A stretch of DNA of 64,000 bases. Origin: Abditibacteriaceae bacterium. Its GTDB lineage: Bacteria > Armatimonadota > Abditibacteriia > Abditibacteriales > Abditibacteriaceae. Position 1 is the stretch's first letter; each line of letters starts with the position of its first letter. This document shows, piece after piece, positions 26,251 to 34,775 of the stretch. A program made the translations under genes and the position numbers. Where the stretch lies: assembly GCA_019239895.1 (NCBI GenBank), contig JAFAZH010000043.1:1-64000 (forward strand), written 5' to 3'. Below the pieces are notes generated by a model. That model was not told where the DNA came from and did not search any database. It saw nothing but the letters and a program-made list of their open reading frames with translations.

Positions 26251-28071
26251 ATGTTTAATCACTTCACAACTTTACTACCCCCCAGAAGTATAGCCGCACG
26301 TTTAGGGCAGGTTGCTCTCTTAGCTGCTCTTGTCATGGGATGGCAAATGGCCCCGGTGCGGGCGCAAGTGGCGCGGGTCGCTGCTTTGGAGCGTGTGACA
26401 GAAAGGAAAGTGGGTGCCGATGCTCCCTGGCGGCAGGCGCATAACGGCGACGCCCTTAATGTCAATGATCGTTTTCGCACGGGCAAGCGTTCCAAAGCTG
26501 ATCTTAAGTTCACCGATGGCTCGCTTTTGCGCCTGGGTCAGCTTTCCTCAGTCGAGATTCGCAGCGCCAAGGGTGTAACCTTGATGGGAGGTCAACTTCT
26601 CTATGCAGCCCTGAAACCAGGGCGCGTCTTGGCGGGGGCAGCGACGGCGGAAATCAAAGGTAGTGTAGCCATCGTGACGATGAACCCCGACGGCTCTGCT
26701 GAGTTCTCGCTCTTTTCGGGGGCAATGGATGTGGTCGCGCCTAAAGGGACGGTGCCTTTGCCGCCGGGTCACTGGGTAACAGCATTTCCTGATGGCAGCT
26801 TGTCCGAGATACGGGTTGCGCCACCTTTAGAATTCGCCTTCGGGTCTTTTCTTCCCGATTTAACCGAGCAGCCTAGCGACTCGCCCTTTGTCGGTTCGGA
26901 TGCGAATGTGCGTCTGCGGGCTGCACCACAACGGCTAGGACTCGAACAATATAGCCCTACGACCGAACGTAATGGGGCTATTCCCACCAAATCTTCATCC
27001 ACATCCGGGCCAATGGATCAGTTAAAGGCCCGTCCCATAACATCGTCTAACTTGCGGCGGGCTGATACTGCGACAGCTAATAATGGTCAACTGGCAACAC
27101 AATCAGCAGATGATGGGGCGGCTACGGCGCAGGCGCTGAATACCCAACTTGTCAATGACCTGAATACGGCTCCGGCAAATCAGCATATTGGTGCTGTAGA
27201 TCAAGGCATGGGGCATTTTATCGGTCAGGATGCCGCCGTGATCGGCGCATTGACGAGTGGTGGGACACAGGCTTATGGTGGTCGCCTGCACGCCTTTGGC
27301 ACCAACGGACATCTTTATTTTGATTTGGCAGCGACTCCCTTGCGCCAGCATCTTGCGACACCATTTGGTGCTATGAACGGCGATAGTAGCGCGGTGCCCA
27401 CCGCCTTTGTGGATTATCGTGACCGCTGGGGCGATGTGCAAATTGGGCGACAGCGATTCCTGGAAGGCCCCACTCAAGCTACGCTCTTTGGTTCTCTGGT
27501 GCGTCCCGGCGGGCGTGAAAGCATGGATGCCATTCGTTTTCGGCCTGCTATTGGTTCAGGGCGCAAGCTAGAGTTGGCTTATATTTACGATGCCTTTGTG
27601 CGCAATTTGCCTTACGTCCAACCAGGAGCGCAACATGGCTTTTATGGCCGCGCCGCGCTTCAAAAACCGTTTGGCAATTTCGGCGTGAATTTGTTGAAGT
27701 ATCAAAATATCCCTGGCTCTGATACGCTCGGCGCGACTTTCGATTTAGCCGTGCCCGTAGTGCGCAACCAGCTCGAATTTTACAGTGAGTTAGGCCGCGA
27801 TCCTTTCCGTCGCAATTTGACCAGTGCTGGCCTGGCTTTTCCGGGCCTCCATGAGCGCACCGATATTGATTTGTTTTTGGAATACGCTCGCCTGGGTAGT
27901 AGCAGCATTGCCGATGCGGAGCCGAACGAGCTTTCTGCCCGCGCTTACCGCCATATTGGGCGGAGCACCTATCTGGTGGCCGATTTAAGCCACTTCTCGA
28001 CGCACCACACCTTCTTTACCGTCGCGGTTTCCTTTGGTGCCCAGTCTTATCGGGGGAATGCTGATCGGTAG
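26251..28071 (+). CDS. Exported FecR-domain protein with C-terminal beta-barrel-like region (copy 2)
   Basis: A 606-residue tandem paralogue of the preceding gene, with the same order: signal peptide (1-38, ending VRA), FecR-type domain with TGKRSKADLKFTDGSLLRLG, a polar linker about residues 225-300, and a barrel-like end. In the barrel part VQIGRQRFLEGPTQATLFGS and NFGVNLLKYQN align nearly identically with copy 1. The linker differs, being Ser/Thr/Ala-rich instead of Pro-rich. ATG at 26251 is preferred because an upstream in-frame TTG (26206) lies inside the palindrome and would spoil the signal peptide. The pair probably arose by local duplication and then diverged in the linker, which suggests different partners or ligands. 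Confidence 0.75.
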   Translation: MFNHFTTLLPPRSIAARLGQVALLAALVMGWQMAPVRAQVARVAALERVTERKVGADAPWRQAHNGDALNVNDRFRTGKRSKADLKFTDGSLLRLGQLSSVEIRSAKGVTLMGGQLLYAALKPGRVLAGAATAEIKGSVAIVTMNPDGSAEFSLFSGAMDVVAPKGTVPLPPGHWVTAFPDGSLSEIRVAPPLEFAFGSFLPDLTEQPSDSPFVGSDANVRLRAAPQRLGLEQYSPTTERNGAIPTKSSSTSGPMDQLKARPITSSNLRRADTATANNGQLATQSADDGAATAQALNTQLVNDLNTAPANQHIGAVDQGMGHFIGQDAAVIGALTSGGTQAYGGRLHAFGTNGHLYFDLAATPLRQHLATPFGAMNGDSSAVPTAFVDYRDRWGDVQIGRQRFLEGPTQATLFGSLVRPGGRESMDAIRFRPAIGSGRKLELAYIYDAFVRNLPYVQPGAQHGFYGRAALQKPFGNFGVNLLKYQNIPGSDTLGATFDLAVPVVRNQLEFYSELGRDPFRRNLTSAGLAFPGLHERTDIDLFLEYARLGSSSIADAEPNELSARAYRHIGRSTYLVADLSHFSTHHTFFTVAVSFGAQSYRGNADR

Positions 28072-28278
28072 TTATTTGAGGACTGCCCAATCCACCACAG
28101 GTGCTCCGTAAGCAATGACAGATTCTTCTATGCATCGCCTTTTATATTGGCTGCTGGAAGTGGAACATTACCACAAGAAAATCAGTCAACAATTTACCAA
28201 ATGACCGCTGAACTATTGGAGAACGTTTAAATACGTGTTAAGCTTGAGTCGAGTAACACCCATTTAGCCTTTCCCAAC

Positions 28279-28307
28279 TTGACAAAGCGGCTATTATTCC
28301 TTAGAAT
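28279..28307 (+). promoter_or_regulatory. Strong sigma70-type promoter
   Basis: TTGACA (28279-28284) and TAGAAT (28302-28307) with a 17-base spacer, about 40 bases before the CsgG-like gene. This marks a new transcription unit that can cover the three genes to 34542. Confidence 0.7.
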
Positions 28308-28346
28308 AGCCTCACTTCTACTGAGACCGAAAGGGGACGCCTGTTG

Positions 28347-30590
28347 ATGCTTTGCCTCTCTAACCGTAACACAAATGACACGCGGCGAATGGCGATGAAC
28401 GCCACGCCAAAGCCGTATTCACGTCGTATGCCAATTCAGCCTTCCCGCCACCTATTTACGCACCTGTGGCATACGGGGTTGTTGCCTACTATTGCGCGCG
28501 GCGTGCTGGCAGTCTGGGCTACACCGCTGCTCTTAGCGATCCTGGCTACGGCGTCTATCACCATCGCGCCAACTCCGGCTCAAGCTCAGGCCGCGCCACA
28601 GCGCGTCATTGTACTGGACTTTGCCACTGCGCCCGGTATAGACCCTGTTATTGGCCGCAAGGCGGCAGATGCCCTGGCCGTCGAGTTGCAAAACTCGCGT
28701 AACTATCAGGTCATTACGCGGCAAGATGTTGAACAGCTAATCGCCAAGACACCCAGCCTGACACCGCCCTTTGATGAAGCCACCCAATCGCGTTTGGGCC
28801 AGGCCGCTGGCGCGCGCAGCATCTTTTCCGGGCGCATTGTTGGCGTTAACGTGCAGAATCATCGCTCAGCGCGGATTCAAGTCGAAGTGCGCCAATTAGA
28901 TGTCACCACTGCCGATTACATCAACGGCGCGCAGGTAACCGAAGTAACGGCGGATAAGTTACAGGACACTGACAACGATGTGCTGATTGATGAGGCTATC
29001 AATAAAGTCGCCAGCACTTCTCTACGGGTTATGCGCCAAACTCCGGTGCCCGAAGGTGTGGTGCTTAACGTAGCGCGGGAAGAAATTAATATTAACCTCG
29101 GCGCCCGCAATGGCGTAGCTCCCGGACAGCGTTTCTCGGTGCTCCGTGACCTGCTCAACCGTGCTCTCAGTTCCCCTGGCAACGATGTGGTGGAGCGCGT
29201 GAAAGTCGCCGAAATCGCTATTGACAAGGTGGAAGCGGATCAAGCCATCGCCCACGCGACCAGGGGGCGCACCGGCGTGCGCACCGGTGATCGCGTGCGT
29301 CAAATTTTTGTGCCCAACATGGCGTTTCCTGTCTCGCCGAATAGCACCGTAACTTCATCTAACCTGCCCCCGGTGCAAAATCCAACGGGCAGTAGCCGTA
29401 AATCCAGTATTGGCGCGGGCATAGCGGGTATTGCTCTCTTAGCACTGCTCGTGGTCGGGGCTGGCTTCGGCGGCGGCACCAGTGGCACCAATGCGGAGAC
29501 TTCTGCGCCCACTAATATTACTGCGATACCGGTCGCCACTTCTTCAGGAGCCCCCGCCATTAACCTCAATTTTTCGCGTGGTATTCCCGCGATCATTGCC
29601 GGACAGGGAGTTGCCGGTTACCTCATTTACCGCAGCACGACCCCGAATTTTAGCATTGGTGTCGGTAACCTCCATGACTTTGTGCAGGGTTCCACCACCA
29701 GCTACACCGATAATTTGACCGTCACAGATGCCGTGACCGTAACCATTAGTCCAGCCGCGAATGCCTCGGGCGATGTCGTCTTCAATAGCACCACGGTTAA
29801 CAATACGGTAAGCAACAGTATTACCACGTCCAATGATGTCATTGACATTAATATTACGCGGACGCCACTACTGCCAAATACTCAGTATTTTTATAAAGTG
29901 CGCCGCATAACTTACGTGTCGAATCCCAATCTCAGTTCGACGCCTACTACCACTACTGGCGGTACTACTGGCGGTACCACGGGCAACACAACCTCTGCAT
30001 TTTTGCCCCGCCTCTCAGACTTATCGGCTTCCAGCGGTGGTGCCACAACTCTCCCCCGTCCCATCATACTCAGCACGAGTGGCTCCTTGACTAACTTCAG
30101 TGTGACAGTGCAAGGCACTGATCTTGTTCCCGTCGCTGGCACGACAACGGTGGGTACGCCACAGTTTACTAATGCCGATCAGTTCATTGTTGAAGTGAGT
30201 AGTTCCTCTAATTTCGATCAAAATAATCGCTTTGAACAGGTCTTTAACAATCCTGGGTTAAATGCTACCGGTAATCTGGTGTTTAACCTGGGTTCAATTG
30301 TTGTGCCTGGCTTTGAAGCTGGTCAGACAGTGTTCGTGCGCGTTGGCGCGAGAAATACCACCGATAATCCTGGGCCAACCGACGCGCTGACCAAGCAGCC
30401 TTATATCTTTAGTACTACAACGACGATAAGTGGTACCACAGGAACCCTACGGGCAGTGCATTCGCGTTTCATGGCCAATGGCAATGCAGGACGCTCCAGT
30501 GGGGGTATCGGCCTACCCGGATCGCCTTCGGGTGGCACCGGCTTGCGCGAAGGCCCACGCCGCAGACCAGCAGGCATTATGCGTCACTGA
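28347..30590 (+). CDS. Exported CsgG/TolB-like protein with fibronectin-III-like region
   Basis: About 747 residues. A long basic leader and hydrophobic segment (about 51-72, ending AQA) serve as export signal. Residues about 85-235 fit the CsgG/TolB-N-like fold: RVIVLDFATAPG, RKAADALAVELQ, YQVITRQDVEQLI, GARSIFSGRIV. A small beta domain (about 250-330; NLGARNGVAPGQRFSVLRD) resembles the FlgT C-terminal unit. A second hydrophobic helix (about 355-372) is followed by fibronectin-III-like sequence (about 388-520) and a Gly/Thr/Ser-rich tail. CsgG forms the outer-membrane pore for curli, but this protein lacks a lipobox Cys after its signal, so a pore role is uncertain. Start choice is loose; Met15 and Met17 are alternatives. 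Confidence 0.7.
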   Translation: MLCLSNRNTNDTRRMAMNATPKPYSRRMPIQPSRHLFTHLWHTGLLPTIARGVLAVWATPLLLAILATASITIAPTPAQAQAAPQRVIVLDFATAPGIDPVIGRKAADALAVELQNSRNYQVITRQDVEQLIAKTPSLTPPFDEATQSRLGQAAGARSIFSGRIVGVNVQNHRSARIQVEVRQLDVTTADYINGAQVTEVTADKLQDTDNDVLIDEAINKVASTSLRVMRQTPVPEGVVLNVAREEININLGARNGVAPGQRFSVLRDLLNRALSSPGNDVVERVKVAEIAIDKVEADQAIAHATRGRTGVRTGDRVRQIFVPNMAFPVSPNSTVTSSNLPPVQNPTGSSRKSSIGAGIAGIALLALLVVGAGFGGGTSGTNAETSAPTNITAIPVATSSGAPAINLNFSRGIPAIIAGQGVAGYLIYRSTTPNFSIGVGNLHDFVQGSTTSYTDNLTVTDAVTVTISPAANASGDVVFNSTTVNNTVSNSITTSNDVIDINITRTPLLPNTQYFYKVRRITYVSNPNLSSTPTTTTGGTTGGTTGNTTSAFLPRLSDLSASSGGATTLPRPIILSTSGSLTNFSVTVQGTDLVPVAGTTTVGTPQFTNADQFIVEVSSSSNFDQNNRFEQVFNNPGLNATGNLVFNLGSIVVPGFEAGQTVFVRVGARNTTDNPGPTDALTKQPYIFSTTTTISGTTGTLRAVHSRFMANGNAGRSSGGIGLPGSPSGGTGLREGPRRRPAGIMRH

Positions 30591-30628
30591 TGAATGCAAC
30601 GCGAAGGTAAAACCAGTAGTCCTAAAGA

Positions 30629-30660
30629 GTGGGGGTGGGGCCGTTAAGCCCTGCCCCCAC
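30629..30660 (+). promoter_or_regulatory. G/C-rich hairpin in the leader of the next gene
   Basis: GTGGGGGTGGGGC (30629-30641) pairs with 30648-30660 (13 pairs, two G-T) just before the gene at 30683. No T-run follows, so it is more likely an RNA stabiliser or attenuator than a terminator. Confidence 0.45.
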
Positions 30661-30682
30661 GACGAAATTAGTGAGGATATCA

Positions 30683-31684
30683 ATGAAAACTTTGCGAGTT
30701 AAGAGCCTCTGTTGTGGGCTTTCCCTGATAGCAGCAATTAGCTGTATCGCTCCCCCTGCGCACGCTGCCAAGCGGGCTAAAAAGGGCGGCGGAGAGGCTC
30801 AGATCGCTATTGAGGCGTGGCCAGGCCAGCGTTTCATGCTCATTTTGCCCCCGGCGCTGGGCGCTAACTGGAATGCTGATCCAGTTCTGGGGCAGGCCCT
30901 TATGCGGGAGACGCTGCCGCGCCTGGAAACTGCCCTGCGCAAAACGGGTAAGCTGGGCGTCATGGAATTGCAAGCCTATAACCCGATTCTTTTACGGGGC
31001 GTGCAAGACCGGCGGCTGACAACAGAGGAATTAAACACCCTGACCAGCGTCACCTCCACAACCCCCTGGTTGGATCGAGCACGGCAGGCACTTTCTAAAC
31101 TAAGCTTCGAGCAGCCGCCACTCATCGGCGATTTCACGATTGAAGAAGTTCGCAGTAGTGGTGACCGGGAGCGACCTTCGGTTCAGGTGCAGGCCACTGG
31201 TCGCATGTATGAGCTGGGCGCGGTTGCGCCGACTAAGACAGTTGTGGTGACCTCTCAACCGATGCGGAGTGGGCGGCAACTTCTCGACGCTGTTTATCTC
31301 GCCACCAGCGATGCCTTCAAGCAAATCGCCGCCGCGTTCGTGAGTCCCGTAATGATTACCGATTTGCCGCGTGCCGAACCCCAGATAACTCGACCAGGGA
31401 CAGTTATGCCAGCCGCACCGGGACAACCCACCGCACCGGTGCCGCCGACACTACCCAATGGAAGTCCGCTGCCTGGAGGAGTCGCTATCACCGGTTCCTC
31501 ATCGCGTAATAGTGCGTTCCCACCCATTCCCACGCCTGGTCAATCAGGGGATACCGGGCAAGCGACGCAGCCAGCGGCTCCTCCCGCCGGGCAAACCGCG
31601 CAACCCGTTGCACCGACTCAACCGACTGAAACCCCCGCACCAGCCAACACCGCGCCGACTGCACCTGCTATCCAGCCGAAATGA
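30683..31684 (+). CDS. Exported protein of unknown function, Pro/Gln-rich tail
   Basis: 333 residues from the ATG at 30683, which has GAGGAT upstream and gives a clean signal peptide (1-28, cleavage after AHA). An in-frame GTG/TTG-type start further upstream lies in the hairpin. The body (about 30-235) looks alpha/beta, with RFMLILPPALGANWNADP and VQVQATGRMYELG, and may be a periplasmic domain that pairs with the CsgG-like protein. The last 85 residues are Pro, Thr, Gln and Ala-rich, probably a flexible wall- or envelope-spanning segment. No family is recognised. Its stop overlaps an ATG (ATGA at 31681), but the following gene more likely starts at 31798. Confidence 0.65.
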   Translation: MKTLRVKSLCCGLSLIAAISCIAPPAHAAKRAKKGGGEAQIAIEAWPGQRFMLILPPALGANWNADPVLGQALMRETLPRLETALRKTGKLGVMELQAYNPILLRGVQDRRLTTEELNTLTSVTSTTPWLDRARQALSKLSFEQPPLIGDFTIEEVRSSGDRERPSVQVQATGRMYELGAVAPTKTVVVTSQPMRSGRQLLDAVYLATSDAFKQIAAAFVSPVMITDLPRAEPQITRPGTVMPAAPGQPTAPVPPTLPNGSPLPGGVAITGSSSRNSAFPPIPTPGQSGDTGQATQPAAPPAGQTAQPVAPTQPTETPAPANTAPTAPAIQPK

Positions 31685-31720
31685 ACTTCGCGCGCCATTT
31701 ACTTTCTTGTCAGAAATCTA

Positions 31721-31752
31721 CAAAGCAGGCTCCAAATTTGGGGCCTGCTTTG
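31721..31752 (+). terminator. Hairpin before the OstA/LptD-like gene (weak terminator or attenuator)
   Basis: A 13-base-pair stem (31721-31733 with 31740-31752, one G-T pair) and loop AAATTT. It lacks a following T-run, so termination would be partial at best. Its position argues against translation starting upstream of it. Confidence 0.5.
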
Positions 31753-31797
31753 CTTGCCATTGCTGGTCGGCTGCGGCATGAAACACTCCTCAACTCA

Positions 31798-34542
31798 ATG
31801 GTTTATCGGCAGTTAGGATTGGCTCTGCGCGGCGTGGCTGTGCTGCTGGTTTTATGGCTTTGTAATCTGCCCGCTCAGGCTCAAACCTTTCGCTTTAACC
31901 TCCGCGCCGAGCCGGATATTATTCCCGCCAATGGTATTTCCACTACTTCCATATTAGTTCAGGTGCAGAACCTGGGAGGCTCCAGCATCACGGCGGTTCC
32001 CATCGTGCGTTTCCTGACCACACGTGGCTCCATTGAAAGCCAAGCACGCCTGACAGGTGGCGTAGCGAGGGTCCTGTTGCGCTCCTCCTCCACGCCGGGC
32101 ACGGCAGTGGTAACAGCCTTTGTTGGTACCGCGCGCGAAGAAGTAACAGTGGAATTCTCCGACGATGAATCGGGGATGGCGCGTTTCCTTGTCGTGCAAG
32201 CGCCTTACGTGGCCTATGGCACAGAGCGTGGCATCATCACGGCATCAGGTAAGAGCGTTTTTGATTTCGGCGATACCCATCTCGAAAGCAATGTGCGCCT
32301 GGATGTTGATCTTTTTAACGAACGTATTTGGGCTGAGGGCAGTACCGGGCGCGTGCTAATTCGACATGGACGTGGTGACAAGGCGCATGAGCTGCGTGGA
32401 GATCGGCTCTATTACGATATGCGACGACGGCGCGGTGTAATGCGGCGGGTGGATACCAAAGATGGGCCGGTGCGTCAGGAGTTCATGGATTCGGATTTTA
32501 GGCCAATCCCCGAAAATGAAGTGGCAGAATCGCCAACGGATGAGAGCGATAAGGATAAACCCAATCGTAATAAATCCCCGTTGGATAAATCCAAAGCAAA
32601 CAACCAGTCGAAACAGGCCGTTGCAGCGCAAGCAAAACCAGCTAATCCATCAGAGTCCACCGCAGACGCAGGGGCTAAGGCCATTACGCCCATACCGCTT
32701 GACCAAGTGCCAGGAACGGCAGGGACTAATGAGGCGGACAAGGCAAAAGCCGTTCTGGGGACAGGTGGTGCCGTGGCTGTGCAGCAGCCAAGCGAAAAGG
32801 CTGACCCTGCACCTGAACTGCCAGCACAGCCCCCGGCCACCTTGGGTGAATCGCCAGAGCCAGGGTTGCAGCCAATCAGCATGAATGGCGCAGATGGCCA
32901 GGTTTTTAAGGCCACTGTCACGACATTTGGCATCACGCCTATTACTATCGCCGATGCGTTGAAAACTGAGGGTGCGGCTTCCCCAGACACCTCAACATCT
33001 GGCGCTCCAAAGCCGCGTATCTTGACAGCACTAAACACCGAGACCAACCCACCCAAGGACAATGCGGGCGAACAATTGGAAGATATTCCAAATTATCAGG
33101 CGATTATCCCCGATGCCGGTGAAGTCAAGCACGCCTATAAGATTAGTGAGCCATTGCCCCCCCAGATGGATCAGGGCAAGGGTTACTGGATTACAGCCCA
33201 CCAGGTGCGTGTTTATCCACACGATAAAATCCAGTTTCAACATGCGACTGTGTTCTTTGCCGGGCGCAAGCTGTTTGCCATGCCGCTGTATGTGACCTCG
33301 TTGAGTAGCGCCTTTAATCCGGCTACGGATATGGCCTCTTTTAACTCTGCCGGTGGCTTGACGCTAAATGTGCCCTACTATTATCAAGCTTCGCCACATG
33401 GCACGGGCACGGTCTATTTCCAACATGCGCCCAGCAATGGCTTTGCCGCTGAACGAGCTGGCTTTGCCCTCGCGCTGGAGCAGGAATACTGGCTCTCCAA
33501 CCAGTCGCAAGGTCATCTCCTGGTAGATCAAATAGGGCACGATTGGAACCTGAATTGGGAGCATAAGCTGCAATTCTCGCCCACCACCAGCGGTGCTCTC
33601 TACCTGGATATGCCGGGCCATAAAAGCCAATATCTGCGGGCTTCGCTGCTTAAAGAATTTAAAGCTATGCAGGTGGGCTTTGAGAGTTTCTATTCGCGGC
33701 CCGAAGGCCAGGTGGATAACTTACAGGGACAGTTCTTTGCCCGCTTGCGGCCCCGGCAAGTCGGCCACTCCCAGTGGACTTACACGCTGGCGGCTAACGC
33801 TCTGGCCCAACAGCGATTCACGGCTTTGGTGCCGGTGACTGTGCCATCAAGTGGTGGCATTGGCGGTGGCATAGGTGGTGGCGATACAGGAGGCGGCATC
33901 GGTTTGCCCGGACAAAATCCTCATCCGGGCGCGGTCAGTCTGCGCGACATCGCCTCCCTGCCCACGACGTTGCAAGCCGTGGTGCTGCAAACTGTAGTAC
34001 TGCAAAATCATCCGCTCTACGGACAAACTCTCAATGCCACGCTTCAGGCTCCGAACTATACCTTGTGGAAAGGGGGCAGCCTCCAAGCCTCATTCATGGG
34101 TGTGGCCTACAATTACACCGATGGGCGACGCGGTGTGGCTCCCGGCTTGTCGCTGGGACTGCAACAGCGCTTAGGACGCGCGGCGTCCCTGCAATTGAAC
34201 TATGATTATCAGCGCGGCGGCACCAACTTCTTCGGTGCTGATCTGACCAACCTTTTAACGGGCAGTTTCTCGTTTAACCTTAAGCAGAAATTCGCTGGCA
34301 CCACACTCATCTCCAAGAGCCTTAGTGATGGTGCGCTCTATGGCTTGTCCTCGTTAGATTATTATGTGTCGCCCATGTGGCGGGTGGGTCTCTTCTCCGA
34401 CTATGTCCACTTTGCTAATACGGGAGATTTCCTGAACTACGGCTGGTCTATTGGCCGCGCCCTCGGCCAGCGTGAAGTCACTCTTAACTGGGATCACGAC
34501 CGCAACCGCATCTATTTTGAATTTGGCGGCCTCCACTATTAA
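31798..34542 (+). CDS. OstA/LptD-like outer-membrane protein with Ig-like domain
   Basis: 914 residues from the ATG at 31798, which gives a textbook signal peptide (1-28, cleavage after AQA). An in-frame ATG at 31681 would put 39 unlikely residues ahead of it. Residues about 30-125 look like an invasin/Big_1-type Ig domain (PDIIPANGISTTSILVQVQ). Residues about 130-235 are an OstA/LptA-type beta unit (GIITASGKSVFDFGDTHLES, LRGDRLYYDMRRRRG). A 200-residue Lys/Pro/Ala/Glu linker follows, then from about 462 an LptD-like part (YWITAHQVRVYPHDKIQF, GRKLFAMPLYV) and beta-barrel strands ending RIYFEFGGLHY. LptD inserts LPS; the domain order here is not the standard LptD order, so the cargo is open. 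Confidence 0.7.
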   Translation: MVYRQLGLALRGVAVLLVLWLCNLPAQAQTFRFNLRAEPDIIPANGISTTSILVQVQNLGGSSITAVPIVRFLTTRGSIESQARLTGGVARVLLRSSSTPGTAVVTAFVGTAREEVTVEFSDDESGMARFLVVQAPYVAYGTERGIITASGKSVFDFGDTHLESNVRLDVDLFNERIWAEGSTGRVLIRHGRGDKAHELRGDRLYYDMRRRRGVMRRVDTKDGPVRQEFMDSDFRPIPENEVAESPTDESDKDKPNRNKSPLDKSKANNQSKQAVAAQAKPANPSESTADAGAKAITPIPLDQVPGTAGTNEADKAKAVLGTGGAVAVQQPSEKADPAPELPAQPPATLGESPEPGLQPISMNGADGQVFKATVTTFGITPITIADALKTEGAASPDTSTSGAPKPRILTALNTETNPPKDNAGEQLEDIPNYQAIIPDAGEVKHAYKISEPLPPQMDQGKGYWITAHQVRVYPHDKIQFQHATVFFAGRKLFAMPLYVTSLSSAFNPATDMASFNSAGGLTLNVPYYYQASPHGTGTVYFQHAPSNGFAAERAGFALALEQEYWLSNQSQGHLLVDQIGHDWNLNWEHKLQFSPTTSGALYLDMPGHKSQYLRASLLKEFKAMQVGFESFYSRPEGQVDNLQGQFFARLRPRQVGHSQWTYTLAANALAQQRFTALVPVTVPSSGGIGGGIGGGDTGGGIGLPGQNPHPGAVSLRDIASLPTTLQAVVLQTVVLQNHPLYGQTLNATLQAPNYTLWKGGSLQASFMGVAYNYTDGRRGVAPGLSLGLQQRLGRAASLQLNYDYQRGGTNFFGADLTNLLTGSFSFNLKQKFAGTTLISKSLSDGALYGLSSLDYYVSPMWRVGLFSDYVHFANTGDFLNYGWSIGRALGQREVTLNWDHDRNRIYFEFGGLHY

Positions 34543-34775
34543 TTTCTGCTGTTAATCTCTCCCCACGCTAAATGACTCAACCCCAAGTGCGTGATGTACA
34601 ATACATTTTAAACCGAGCCAGTTCTTCCTTTTAATTAACACTACCGAATTAGCTCCACTGAATTCAGGGTTAGTTTGTCGTAAGCTCTAACTTATACGCG
34701 TCCAAAACTGCAAAAGCTTGTTCTGGGACGCATGAGAAGCTTGTGCCCAATGAAGAAATAGAGGAAGGGTGCCGC

